From Hygrophila difformis (taxonomy: Eukaryota; Streptophyta; Magnoliopsida; Lamiales; Acanthaceae): a DNA stretch of 64,000 bases. The notes under the pieces are model-generated. The model saw only the letters and a program-made list of their open reading frames with translations, was not told where the DNA came from and searched no databases. The translations under genes and the position numbers were made by a program. The stretch is from NCBI GenBank assembly GCA_030278955.1, contig JAOANR010000004.1, positions 20,840,976-20,904,975 on the forward strand, given 5' to 3'. Positions 34,913-45,463 of the stretch are shown piece after piece (position 1 is the stretch's first letter; every line of letters starts with the position of its first letter).

Positions 34913-35413
34913 TATATATATATAATTAAATTATTTTAAAACATTTTAATATAGGCTGCCTTTGAAGTGCATGAATCGAAAAGCGGCTAGGGTTTTCTTT
35001 TCTTGTGAAAATAGCAATTGCATTGGATCGTCAATTCAATTAATATGTGAAACATCTGCTTACCAAAAAAAATTAATATGTGAAACATCTAATCTTACTT
35101 TGTTGATGAGTCAATACACATGGCCCCCCATTTATAAATATATAATGTATATGTATATATATACTCATGAAGCCACACAATTGTCTCGTCTATCTTGTTG
35201 TGGAACTATCATTTCCCATCATGCCTGATTATGACATTTACATTATTCACTGTGTAGGTGTAGCTCATCAAACTTTAATTCCCAATAATTTATTAATGTT
35301 AATAATTTCTTTTTTAATGCAACCATATGGAAAAAGGGTCAAAAGAAGCACACCCTTTCAAAAGAAGCACACCCTTTTCGATACTATATAATAATGCAAA
35401 ATATATTATACTA
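34913..35413. other. Segment between two inverted MITEs
   Basis: This 500-bp AT-rich stretch contains a short near-duplication of AATTAATATGTGAAACATCT (about 35037-35090). Its small ORFs show no protein-like features. Confidence 0.5.
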
Positions 35414-35905
35414 CTCCCTCCGTCCCGCGAATTGTGGCTCGTTTCTTTTGGGCACGGTAATTTATGTGGTGGGGTGTGGTGAGGTTTAGTAGTTAAAGTG
35501 ATGTGGGTATTTGTGTTTAAAATTTTAATGAATTTTGACTTTCTTTATTGTTTAACTTTGACAAAATACTATTGTAATGATTTAATTAGAGAAAAATATT
35601 CAAGTGTGGTCTTGTTAGAATCGTCTAGACGTCTAGATTTAGAATATATATTTTATATAATTTTTATTTGTACCAATTTTAAAATATGAAGAATTAAAGA
35701 TATGTAAGGGACTTTGTGTAGAAAAATAAAAGTGTATTGGGAGTTGTGCAGAATAGTAAAAGTGATTACTTTTAATGGGATTTAGAAACCATTAAGATTC
35801 TAATCATATTTATATTAATTAAATTTATCTAAAAAGGGAAAGTGACCACAATTCGTGGGACAGCCCAAAGAGGAATACGAGCCACAATTCGTGGGACGGA
35901 GGGAG
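35414..35905 (+). mobile_element. Stowaway-like MITE, copy 2
   Basis: 492 bp between TA duplications at 35412-35413 and 35906-35907. Terminal inverted repeats are good (CTCCCTCCGTCCCGCGAATT and its complement at the right end, with the right end also repeating ACAATTCGTGGGAC internally). TA target and CTCCCTCC ends place it with Tc1/mariner-derived Stowaway MITEs. Confidence 0.88.
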
Positions 35906-35974
35906 TACTATTCATTAAAAACTTAATTATCAGTTTTTTTGTCCATAAAGCAGAACACACCAATTGAGTGAGAA

Positions 35975-36439
35975 TAGTGGCGAACGCAGAGTGTCCGGTG
36001 TGGGGGTGGGATGACCAAATGTCTTCGCCTTATTTTATCTTTAATTTTCATAGGATAACAATCATATATAGGGTAAAAAAAAAAGCAAGCTCTCACTATT
36101 CTAATTATAACTTTATATAATAGGACAAATTTATTATTTTATTTAATTAATATAAAGAATATATAAGTCTATCATAAAAAAGCCACTAACAAAGAAACAC
36201 GTTGCTTTCTTTCCCTTTTCTCCCCGTAAATTACTGAAAAATGATTTCGACTATAGCTAAAATGTGCAAGACTGTATAAAATAGTAATGTCAAAGTTTGA
36301 GTTTGGCTGGGGGGACGCGAAATTATATTAAAAATATTTATACTATAGCTAAAATAAACATAATTATATAAATATTAAAAGGAAAATTACAAACTCCGGG
36401 GGCGGTAGCCCCCCCAAGCCCCTATATAGGTACGCCACT
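35975..36439. mobile_element. Possible hAT-like MITE
   Basis: The left end AGTGGCGAACG and right end GTACGCCACT form short inverted repeats resembling the CAGTGGCG ends of hAT elements. A matching 8-bp duplication could not be demonstrated, so this is tentative. Confidence 0.35.
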
Positions 36440-36451
36440 GAATGAGAATTT

Positions 36452-37544
36452 GGAAAAAAGTTAGATAAGTTCATTATCATTTTCAAAAAATTCAAATTAG
36501 TCTTTTTTTAAAAATTTTATTACCAAAACAGTCCGCTACAAATGCTAATTATGTCCAAATCAGTCCATTTTTACTAATGATACCCTAATTGCTGACGTGG
36601 CAAAGATTTAAATTTAAACATGACACGTAGACATAATATTAGTCATTTTTTCTTTTATATTTTGCCAATTTAGTCATAAACTTTTATTTTGTTATATTTA
36701 GTCATCTACCAAAATCAGTTATATTTATATCAATTGGCCTCCAAACTTTCAAATTATTTCATTTCAGGCCCAGGACCTTAAATATTTATTATTATTAGTC
36801 TATTTATCAAATAAATGTCCAACATACTTCCGTAAATAAAATTAAAAAGCAAACCTCATACATTGGGTATGACTGTCTTGTAACTGGGTCTTCCAAGCTC
36901 TAGAATTTCACGGACTCCCTCTAACAACCCGACCGCAACCGATGGTTCATTGGTTCTAATTTCCTTCAGAACAATCAACACAATCCTACTTTGTTTCATA
37001 TCTTAGAACGTATCAAGGTTTGAGTAAATGATTTAATTTAAATTTTTAGAATGTTATGGATACAAGAAGCCTTGATTTTATTGAAAAAATATTAAAAATA
37101 TTATTCAAATATAATTAAAAATATTAAAAAATAGTATGAATTTTATTTCCATGCTTCCTGCATCCATAACCTTCCAAAAAGTAAATCAAATGGACTAATA
37201 AAAATTTATGTTTCTGACTTTCTGGGCCTGAAATTAAATAATTTGAAAGTTTGAAGACCAATTAATATAAAAATGACTAATTTCGGTGGAGACTAAATGG
37301 AATAAAATAAAAGTTTAGGACTGAATAGGCAATAGATAAAAGAAAATGACTAATATTATGCCCACGTGTCATGCATGTTTAAATTTAAAGCCTTGTCACG
37401 TCAATAATTAGGGTATCATTAGTGAAAAATAGATTGATTTGGACATAATTAGTATTTGTAGCAAACTGTTTTGATAATAAAATAAAAAAAAATGAATGAT
37501 TTGAATTTTTAAAAAAGATAATGGACTTATTTAACTTTTCTCCG
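36452..37544. mobile_element. Mutator-like element with about 370-bp terminal inverted repeats
   Basis: 1093 bp. The left arm (36452 to about 36815) and right arm (about 37185 to 37544) are inverted copies, starting GGAAAAAAGTTAGATAAG on the left and CGGAGAAAAGTTAAATAAG on the complement of the right. A 9-bp duplication TGAGAATTT flanks it at 36443-36451 and 37545-37553, the size expected for Mutator-like elements. It has no transposase. The central 370 bp are not repeat sequence and contain a possible captured gene fragment at 36856-36999. Confidence 0.85.
36856..36999 (-). pseudogene. Possible captured exon inside the Mutator-like element
   Basis: A 47-codon minus-strand frame from the ATG at 36999 to TGA at 36856-36858, rich in Leu, Val, Glu and Arg (VLIVLKEIRTNEPSVAVGLL, then EGVREILELGRPSYKTV). 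Its composition is much more protein-like than the surrounding AT-rich DNA and its codons are free of stops across the unique core of the element. This is the pattern of a Pack-MULE that has acquired a gene piece. I do not recognise the parent gene. Confidence 0.4.
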
Positions 37545-37553
37545 TGAGAATTT

Positions 37554-38370
37554 TAACTTAGAAACAGGAATTTACCTTGAGAGGGATTGCCACTTGCGGT
37601 AATCTTCTGTTGTATGCTTTTAGAAATTTTATCTTATTCTATCCTAAAGAAAGAGTTTCGATCGTGAATTTCATCTTTAATTTTATTAATGATTCAATTA
37701 TGAAGTGTTAGCGATGAACTTTTTCTTAAACTCCTTATATTATACTATATAAAGGGATTATTATTTAATGCTTGCTTGAAACATTTATATATTGCTCCCT
37801 CTCCAGATATGGTGTACCCATCATATACATATAATTATAAATTACTCTAGATTATATCAATATAATATAAGAACTACATAAAATAGTATGTGTATGATCA
37901 AGTGAAACATACTTGCATAAAGAACTGTTGTTCCATCAATTTATTAAATACTAGTAAAGTAAGACACAAATAATTTGTTTTGTCAGATCATCTGCATGTA
38001 TATGTACACTTTTTTAGGTTTAAATATTGGAACACATTTAGCCAAACTTCTGAATTGTCAACTTATATCAAATTTACTTTTTATAATTTTATGGGAAAGT
38101 GCTATTTTTAGTCCTAAAGAAAGGGTTCTATTCGCCCACTTCTGTTGTGTGCTTATAATGCTAGTTTTAGATATTTTAATAACATTCTCCAAAAATATAA
38201 TTACATTATTACTGTTGTTGATGAATGCGACATAAGTACGATAAATTAAAGTTATCAAAATTTGAGACAATGTAATAATATTAACTACCGTGGCCTTACT
38301 AGGATTCTCTTTTTTGTGTTGAATAACCGGGTATCGAAACAAACTCTCCTTACACTACATAACCTTCTCC
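37554..38370 (+). other. Upstream region of the LBD gene
   Basis: AT-rich intergenic sequence between the Mutator-like element and the LBD gene's TATA box. No ORF or repeat is recognised, and it presumably contains the promoter. Confidence 0.5.
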
Positions 38371-38378
38371 TATAAATA
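38371..38378 (+). promoter_or_regulatory. TATA box of the LBD gene
   Basis: TATAAATA lies 58 nt upstream of the LBD start codon, followed by a CA-rich leader free of upstream ATGs until the start. Position and sequence fit a plant core promoter. Confidence 0.75.
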
Positions 38379-38435
38379 GCCCCAACAATTGAACACACAA
38401 ACACGTCTCCAGACCCAAAGCACATAAACAAAAGA

Positions 38436-38969
38436 ATGAAGAACCAAGAGCCCCGATCGAGCTCATCGTGCGCGGCCTGCAAATTCTTGAAGAGGCGGTG
38501 CATCCCGAACTGCCTCTTCGCTCCTTATTTCCGCGCAGACGAGCCCAAGAAGTTTGCCAAAGTCCACAAAGTCTTTGGAGCCAGTAATGTTAGCAAGATC
38601 CTCAATGAAGTGTCGGAGGACCAACGTGAGGAGACCGTGAACTCCCTGGTGTATGAGGCCGAGGTGAGGCTCCAAGACCCCGTCTATGGCTGCATTGGCG
38701 CCATTGCGTCTCTTCAGCACAAGATGGTCGAGCTCCAAAATGATCTGATCTTGGCTAGAACTCGACTGGCTTGCTTTTTGGATCAGCAGCAACAACAACA
38801 ACAGCAACAACAACAAGAACAACAACAACAGCAACAACCTTGTGATTTGTTTCTGGAGAGCATCACGGTGCCATATGTGGATATGGTGGAGCCAATTGGC
38901 GGTGTGGCGGAGGCGTTCGGCCACGACATGTTGGCATTTGATCAATTTAGCCCTTTCCAGTTCCCATAG
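38436..38969 (+). CDS. LBD21-like: LOB-domain (LBD/ASL) transcription factor, LBD21-like
   Basis: A single-exon 177-residue plant-specific DNA-binding protein, nuclear by family. The LOB domain is complete: C block CAACKFLKRRCIPNC with CX2CX6CX3C (Cys12, 15, 22, 26), GAS block FAKVHKVFGASNVSKIL (residues 40-56), the conserved DPVYGC segment (Pro82) and a Leu-rich coiled-coil region (about residues 87-104) used for dimerisation in class I members. The start MKNQEPRSSSSCAAC and the run EETVNSLVYEAEVRLQDP resemble Arabidopsis LBD21/ASL12 as I recall it, so that assignment is moderate. A Gln-rich tract (11 Q, E, 6 Q; about residues 116-134) follows the domain and is the most likely site of length polymorphism. 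TATA box 58 nt upstream, start context agaATG, stop TAG at 38967. It is the only confident host gene in the window. Confidence 0.93.
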   Translation: MKNQEPRSSSSCAACKFLKRRCIPNCLFAPYFRADEPKKFAKVHKVFGASNVSKILNEVSEDQREETVNSLVYEAEVRLQDPVYGCIGAIASLQHKMVELQNDLILARTRLACFLDQQQQQQQQQQQEQQQQQQPCDLFLESITVPYVDMVEPIGGVAEAFGHDMLAFDQFSPFQFP

Positions 38970-39236
38970 GGGATGTTCCTGTATGTCTTCTTCATTTAAT
39001 TTTGTCCTCCCCTTCTGGATGTATATTTGCCCCTTTTTTTTTTTTTTTTTTTATCAATTTCTTGTGTGGTTCTTTAAGTGCAATATCTTTCTATATAAAT
39101 CTATATGATGTTTATGTGTGTAGTATGTGTATTATATAGTTGTATATATGCATATGGTGTAATCTCATTTGGAATTCGAAGTTTGGGAAGTAATGAATTT
39201 TCATTGGAGCAAATGTATGGATCTAAAATGTTGATA

Positions 39237-39266
<30 letters not shown>
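39237..39266. repeat. (TC)n(TA)n microsatellite
   Basis: About ten TC repeats followed by about five TA repeats, roughly 270 bp downstream of the LBD stop codon. Confidence 0.9.
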
Positions 39267-39267
<1 letters not shown>

Positions 39268-39287
39268 CTTATTTTCAGTTTTATAAT

Positions 39288-39543
39288 GGGTCTGTTTGGG
39301 ATTAATTGTTAGTTGCTAACTGATTATGTGAGTAATAATTAGTGAAAATTAGCTGTTTGACAATTTCGAAACCTAACTTTTTGCCTAATAAGCTAAAATT
39401 CAAAATGCTGATATTTGCAACGGTTTCAAAAAGAGCTGATTGAACAATGTTTTTAAGTTATTTTTTCTTTCTAATAGGCTAATTATCTCACATTGTTTCA
39501 CAAAAATAATTGATTCGGTTAGTTGTTTTACCAAACAGGACCA
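39288..39543. mobile_element. Possible MITE with GGTCTGTTTGG ends
   Basis: GGGTCTGTTTGG on the left and CCAAACAGGACC on the right form an imperfect inverted repeat about 255 bp apart. A more degraded relative seems to lie at about 40580-40860. Target duplication is unclear, so the superfamily is unassigned. Confidence 0.45.
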
Positions 39544-39671
39544 ATTACTTTTAAGATTGAGGTTCAAGCTTTATAGCTAATAACATTTGAAAGCTAAGTT
39601 ACTGCCTTCTGCAGTTAAATAAACTTCTGGAATAGTTCATGGACTACTGATGCATAACATCCAATTATATA

Positions 39672-39929
39672 CTTCCTCCGTTTTTTTTGTTAGCTACGTT
39701 TGACAAATGTGTACTGTTCACTTATATACTTTGATTAAAGTTTTATCATGGTTATACAAGTTAAAATATAGTCAAGTGTGATCTTGTTAGATTTGTCTCG
39801 TCTTGTAGATTTTAAATATCAAACTTTTAGAATTTTTACATGTACCGAATTTGAGTTATTAATGGTTTAAAATGTGCATTGGATTGCGTGCTGGGTGGAT
39901 CCGTAGCTATCTTTAAAAAACGGAGGGAG
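39672..39929. mobile_element. Stowaway-like MITE (258 bp)
   Basis: Flanked by TA at 39670-39671 and 39930-39931, with ends CTTCCTCCG and CGGAGGGAG. The interior shares the phrase GATCTTGTTAGATTTGTCTC common to this MITE group. Confidence 0.8.
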
Positions 39930-39931
39930 TA

Positions 39932-42209
39932 TCTGTGTATGATTGTATTTTGAATGAATTTTTGGTATAATTGAATATATTCTTAGTGTAATTTTGTACT
40001 GTATTTTTGTACCTGTATTTCAGTTAAATAAACTTCTGGAATATATTTTTACTGTAATTCTGTACTCTTGAGTCTTCTCGGGTCTTACAGTTTCTACTAG
40101 AAAAATTTTGGATTTGACAGTTAAAACTGTGGTAGTTAACGAATTTTAGTCGCAAATTTGATCACTAACCTCTTTAATGACAAATCTTTAAAAAAAAAAA
40201 TCGTTAGTTAGAACAGAAAAATATTATTCCTGTAATTAAATAGAAGAATGAATGGGGTTATAAGGTAGACATGAGAGAGAGACAGAGATAAGTTAGTGAG
40301 ACGGCCTCCAGAAAAGTACACATATAATTTAAATGGAAATATTATACAGTAAAAATTATTGGCATTCATCCTATCTTTGAATAATATAATAATGCTGCAC
40401 CTAGCTCATAGAGATTGTTGCGATTTTCAGCTTCAACATTACTCAATACTTCTAGATCATACCCATTACATTTCTACTGTGACTACACATTCTGTATGTA
40501 TATACCAATATACCAGGAAAAAAGTTGATTAATTCTTAAGACTATCGCTGATATATATACCATTGACACATGATTCTAATTCGGAATGTTCTATTGATGG
40601 TGTCAATGATTATCAAAATTATTTGGACAACCCTTTCCATAATGGGCTAACTGAATTTTATTCAAGTCAATTGTTAACGAGAATATTTTGAAACCAATTT
40701 TTTGCTTACAATATATTGAAATTTAAAATGCAAATCCTTGCAGTGAATCCAAAAAAGAATTGATTGGACACTGTAAGCTATTTTATCTCCTTAAAATAAC
40801 TATTTTTCCTTACAAATAATCTGATTCAAAATAGTACTAGTTTTTTGTTAAACACCCTCAGAGTCTTTTTCATGTAATTTAAAGAAAAAAAAAATTTGCC
40901 TAGATGATAAGTATTTATGTATTTGCTTTATGATCAGTGCTTTGAACTAATCTTCAAATTGTGCTCGAATCCAAACCTAATCTCCACCATTATATAATAA
41001 TAAATAAATTGGACTCCTTCTTGCTTTTGCTTAAAACAAACAAAAACAAATTGTTTAAGTGAATAACGACACAATTTTAATGATTTCCATGGTGAATTTG
41101 GAGTTTGTTCATGAATCGTGATAACATAGATATTGGCATTTTATTAATATCGGCCTATAATATAGGCATAAACCCTACTTAGAAAATTAATAAGCAATGA
41201 TGATTTATTAATGTGAAAGATCATGGGAATTGAAAAAGGGTTTCTCCACCAACCATTCTTTCATACATATCTATCTCTGTTTCTATCTCAGATGGATAAG
41301 CAACCAAACCGCCCATGGTCCTTGACATGACTACCATTTCAAGCCTATTTAAAAAAAAAAAAAATCTTTTATATATTTACTTATTTATATATAAATATTT
41401 TTAAAAAGGAGGAAAAAAAATCTACTTTAAAATGTTAATTATATGACGTCAAATCAATGACACTAAGGCCCATCTATCTACCTATTGACTTGAGAATCCA
41501 TAGGCCACTTTTTTTTCGGCCTCCCATTAGGTGAAATTTGGCCCTTGTGTTGTGAACTTTGGAAGTCAAACAATTCTTCCCCAACATGAAAGAATACAAT
41601 TTCAAAATTTTGACACAAAACAAAGCAGCCCACTTGGCATCTACTTTTAACTTCTTACACTTCAACTTGGACAGGCCCAATTTCGGATACAGAGCATCCC
41701 ACTTAGAATCAACTTTTCATGACCGTTCTTACACTTCAATTTGGACAGGCCCATTTTCGTACCACTTAGGATTAGCAGGCCTCGGATGTACAGAATGAGA
41801 CAAGTAATGAATAAATGATGTTGCTAAAGAGTCGTCATCTATATAATTGCATATGATACGGTTTAAAAACTATCAAATCCAATCAAGGAATCATCATTCC
41901 TCACTTTTTATTACATATTCTTCATTCTACCTTAAACATCACTTTTCATTATCTATCATCACTATTTTACTCTATACATCACTTTTCATTAACAGTAGGT
42001 GTTGGCAACAACACGCAATCCATATCCTAAAATTAGGGTTGTCGCACTTTCAGAGGGTGCGCATAGCGAAAGAAACCACATCGTGCAGCCCATGCACTTC
42101 TAGTAGGGGACAGGCCTATACGGGACTCAAAATACCTAAGCCCAATCCACCCCATATGCGGATAGCGGGTTATGCGGGGCCGACCTGCGAGTTTTTTAGT
42201 AAAATATTA
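39932..42209. other. AT-rich intergenic DNA
   Basis: No gene is supported. Around 41630-41760 two diverged copies of a roughly 60-70 bp segment lie in tandem, sharing CTTACACTTCAAYTTGGACA followed by GGCCCA. Sequence at 42000-42200 and 43030-43200 shares GGGC- and CCCGC-rich words and may be the two halves of an old element interrupted by the MITE at 42210-42445. Confidence 0.45.
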
Positions 42210-42445
42210 CTCCCTCCATCCCAATTTTAATGTCTCATATGAACTTTCTATAGTGTTCATTATGCATGTAAATCCTAAATTTTTGTTGCAGTTATATAAG
42301 AAAAAATATAGTGAAGTGAGATATTCTTGGATTCGTCTTTTCATATAGTTTTAGAATATATATTTTTTATAATTTTTAACGGTTAAAAAATGCATTGGAC
42401 TGCGTGTCCAAAAGTTTTGAAACATTTCAAATGGAACGGAGGGAG
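42210..42445. mobile_element. Stowaway-like MITE (236 bp)
   Basis: TA at 42208-42209 and 42446-42447 flanks ends CTCCCTCCATCCC and ACGGAGGGAG. Its interior reads ATATTCTTGGATTCGTCTT, related to the other copies. Confidence 0.85.
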
Positions 42446-43379
42446 TACTAAATTTAATTTTTAGTGTAAAAATAAAATTAGGATATAAAAATTTATACTT
42501 GATATTTAAAATTATAAATAATTAAAATATGTATTTTTGGTATAATTATTTACTTTAACAATGGGTTTTTTGAATAATCTTTAAAAGATTCAAGATTTAT
42601 TTTAATTTTTAATTCTAAAGGTGTGTACTACATTCTATAATATACTATTATTGTGCAATAGAAAATTTTTATAAGTAATGATTGGGTATATAAAAATCTT
42701 GGGTCTGACGGTTGGAGACTTTAAGAGGTTAAGCTATTTGTGCATCATTCATTAATTTTATTTTAAAAATAAGATAATTGACAATAAATCATAAAAATTT
42801 ATTTGCATAAAAATTTGTAATAAATAAAATAATAAGGAATTTTAAACTAAAAAAAAACTAATACCAATAATATAGATACGTAGAAAATATTAGAAGAGAT
42901 TGACTATTTGTATTACAATTTACAATTTAATGAGCTAACCAAAATAATGATTTAAATATTTGATGTTGTGCCAGACATTGAATTACCAAATAATATTAAT
43001 TAATATTCAAGAGATAGTAAAATGTGGTTTTAAAAAAATACCCAGCTGTGGATTTGCCCGTTTATGCCCGCATCTAAACGGGCCTCCAAAATTTAGGCCC
43101 ACCTTTTTTTTTCTTTTTTTTTTATTTAAACCTTGCGGGGCAAACCAGCCTAACGGGTTCTGCCCACATCAACAACTCTATTTAAAATCTCGAGCATTTT
43201 AGAGTCCACCCCCTTCGTATTTACTTTCAATTTTAAAAACACACATCCACCAACCCAAAACTTATACTTTAGCCCCATTTGATCTTTTAACCTAAAGTTA
43301 CCCCCTCATTAATCTCCAAAACCTATTTCATTTACCCCTAATAAAGGTCATTAAAGCTATATATAGGTTACCACACTAA
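42446..43379. other. AT-rich intergenic DNA
   Basis: No gene is recognised. It includes the GGGC-rich stretch at 43030-43200 mentioned with 39932-42209. Confidence 0.45.
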
Positions 43380-43763
43380 GAGGGTGTTTGGATGTGCGTT
43401 TTAAAAAATGCTGTAGCGTTTAGAAAACGGATAATCAGATAATTGCTGTAACAAAACGTGCTGTAGAAAATTAAGTGTTTGGATAACCTTATGCTGTTAC
43501 AAATCGCAATAATCAGATAATCATTAAAAAAGTGTTTGGATTTGTATTTTCATAGGCAATAATATGATAAAATCTATTTTTGGCTAAACGCAATTTTCTT
43601 GCAGCACCAAAATATAGCTGCAAGAAAATAGCGTTTTCATTCCCTCAAAACGCAAATAATAGATTATTGGAAATTAGTACACAAACAGGATTAACTGATT
43701 ATTTGCGTTTTGAAAACGCAATAATCAGATAATCTGTCTGAAAACGCATAAACAAACACCCTC
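43380..43763. mobile_element. PIF/Harbinger-like (Tourist-type) MITE (384 bp)
   Basis: Terminal inverted repeats GAGGGTGTTTGG and its complement CAAACACCCTC sit between 3-bp TAA duplications at 43377-43379 and 43764-43766. Subterminal GCGTTTT and AAAACGC words repeat inside. TWA-type target and size fit a Tourist-like MITE. Confidence 0.8.
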
Positions 43764-43981
43764 TAATATTCACACCAATACCACACAAATACTATATTCG
43801 TTACCGCACCAACGCTTAAGTCACGACACCAACACAACTTTACAACAACCCTTTCTATATTACCACACAAATTATGTATATATTACCACACCAAAACCCA
43901 ACCTATTACCAGACTACATTGAGACACCACACTTAAAATTAGGCATTACACGAAACCCTTTCTAAATTACCACACTAACTG

Positions 43982-44120
43982 TAACAACCCTATCCCGGGC
44001 TGGGCCTGCAGACCATGCACCCCAACCCCTCCCCATGTGTGCATCCAGGCCTCCCGCCAAGCACCCCATGGTTGATTGATGGAGGTGAGGTTTGAACCCA
44101 AGACCTCCCTTTAACAACCA
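43982..44120 (-). mobile_element. tRNA-derived SINE, minus-strand copy
   Basis: Reverse complement of the plus copies, from the GGTAGGGTTGTT tail (here at 43982-43993) to the B-box (TTTGAACCCAAGACCTCC at about 44091). The head is truncated, so the A-box region is missing. It lies head-to-head with the next copy, giving a near-perfect inverted repeat of about 270 bp. Confidence 0.7.
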
Positions 44121-44249
44121 CAGGAGGTCTTGGGTTCAAACCCCACCTCCATCAACCAACCATGGGGTGCTTGGCGGGAGGCCTGGATGCACACATGGGG
44201 AGGGGTTGAGGTGCATGATCTGCAGGCCCAGCCCGGGGTAGGGTTGTTA
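44121..44249 (+). mobile_element. tRNA-derived SINE, head-truncated plus copy
   Basis: It starts at CAGGAGGTCTTGGGTTCAAA (B-box GGTTCAAACCC) and runs through the body shared with the third copy (CTTGGCGGGAGGCCTGGATG) to the GGGTTGTT tail. Confidence 0.7.
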
Positions 44250-44255
44250 CATAAA

Positions 44256-44430
44256 AGTGCAGCTCACATGGTTAACGACCTTACCTTTGGGTGGTTGTTA
44301 AAAGGAGGTCTTGGGTTCAAATCCCACCTCCAACAACCCACCATGGGGTGCTTGGCGGGAGGCCTGGATGCACACATGGGGAGGGGTTGGAGTGCATGGT
44401 CTGCAGGCCCAGCCCGGGGTAGGGTTGTTG
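44256..44430 (+). mobile_element. tRNA-derived SINE, full-length-looking copy
   Basis: Its head GCAGCTCACATGGTTAACG fits a polymerase III A-box and GGGTTCAAATCCC a B-box, about 50 nt apart as in tRNA-derived SINEs. A body with CTTGGCGGGAGGCCTGGATG and a GGGTAGGGTTGTT end follow. The T-rich terminus and size (about 175 bp) resemble the Au-SINE type. Confidence 0.75.
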
Positions 44431-45122
44431 CACTAACACTCAATCTATTACCACACTTCACTTAGGGCACCACACCAAAAGTTAGACATTACCACAACAT
44501 AACACAACTTACCTACCATGTGTGACGGGACGGTCTAAAACGACAAAGACTGCCCCCTTTGTTCAAGCAAGCGTCCTAATAGGAATAAGAAATGGGTTTT
44601 GTTCGATTTATATGTTACCACTTTTTTGCTCTATCTCTTACCAAAAATCAATTTAAACTTATCTCTTACCACAATAGATGTTAAAACGTTAACACACTGT
44701 AAATTTAACTCTTACCACAATACACTTTACAACGTTAATAACACATTTTAATCATATCTATTACCACAACGTAACACACATTATAATATTACCACATTTT
44801 TAATTTATCTTGTGTACGCTTTACGCTGTTAACATATTGAAAATGACTTGTTACCACAAATTATCTTAAGTTGTTACCATAATATTATGTAGTTCAATAA
44901 CACAATTTAAAATTTTTCTAACCTGATCTATCAATGATTTTTTATTTTTTGTAATCCTCCTTATCAGATTACCACGTTCCTCAATAAAATTTTACCACTC
45001 TTATGGATATCAGATTACCACGTTCCTTAGTATGATATTACCACTGTTATGGATATGGGGTTACAACATTTATCTTCATTGGTTACCATAGTATACATTA
45101 CTTGGTTACCACGTTTTAAATT

Positions 45123-45463
45123 TTTCTTACCACAATAATATCTAAAATAGCCAAAATAGTCCTTTATCTTTCCTTTGTATCCGAATCCGTCCCCTACAAA
45201 TTTTTGGCTCAATATAATCCTTCAATTTACTAATTAAATCCAAATCAGTCACCCACACTCACTAATTCAACTTAATTAGCAGATGTGGCAATATTTAATC
45301 CATTAAAGCTCCACCATGGCTGTGGGATGGGTTTAGGAAATCAGTCAAATTCACTTTTTTGGATCCAATGTAAACGTCAACGGAAGACTTGCATTTGGGA
45401 TTTTCTTTCTTGTTCATTTCCCGTCTATTGAAGGAGAAAGCTACGGATTTTTGGGAGAGTTCA
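45123..45463. other. Intergenic DNA left of the SIRE-like element
   Basis: It includes phrases such as CAAAATAGTCCTTTATCTTTCC that resemble the arms of the Mutator-like element at 36452-37544, so part may be related element debris. The target duplication GTTCA of the SIRE-like element is at 45459-45463. Confidence 0.4.

Larger units (their letters stand above)
43778..45122. repeat. TTACCACA-word tract
   Basis: The word TTACCACA or close variants (ATTACCAC, GTTACCAT, CTTACCAC) occurs more than 20 times on the plus strand with irregular spacing of roughly 20-60 bp, interrupted by the SINE cluster at 43982-44430. The sequence between is AT-rich and not obviously repeated, so this is a cryptic, highly degenerate tandem array or a motif-rich tract. 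Confidence 0.6.

Noticed and set aside
38463..38945. 160-residue minus-strand ORF over the LBD gene
   Set aside because: Shadow of the LBD coding frame, with a poly-Leu run from the antisense of CAG/CAA repeats.
40085..40215. Possible CACTA terminus (CTACTAGAAAAA)
   Set aside because: Does not match CACTACAAGAAA well and no partner end or 3-bp duplication was found.
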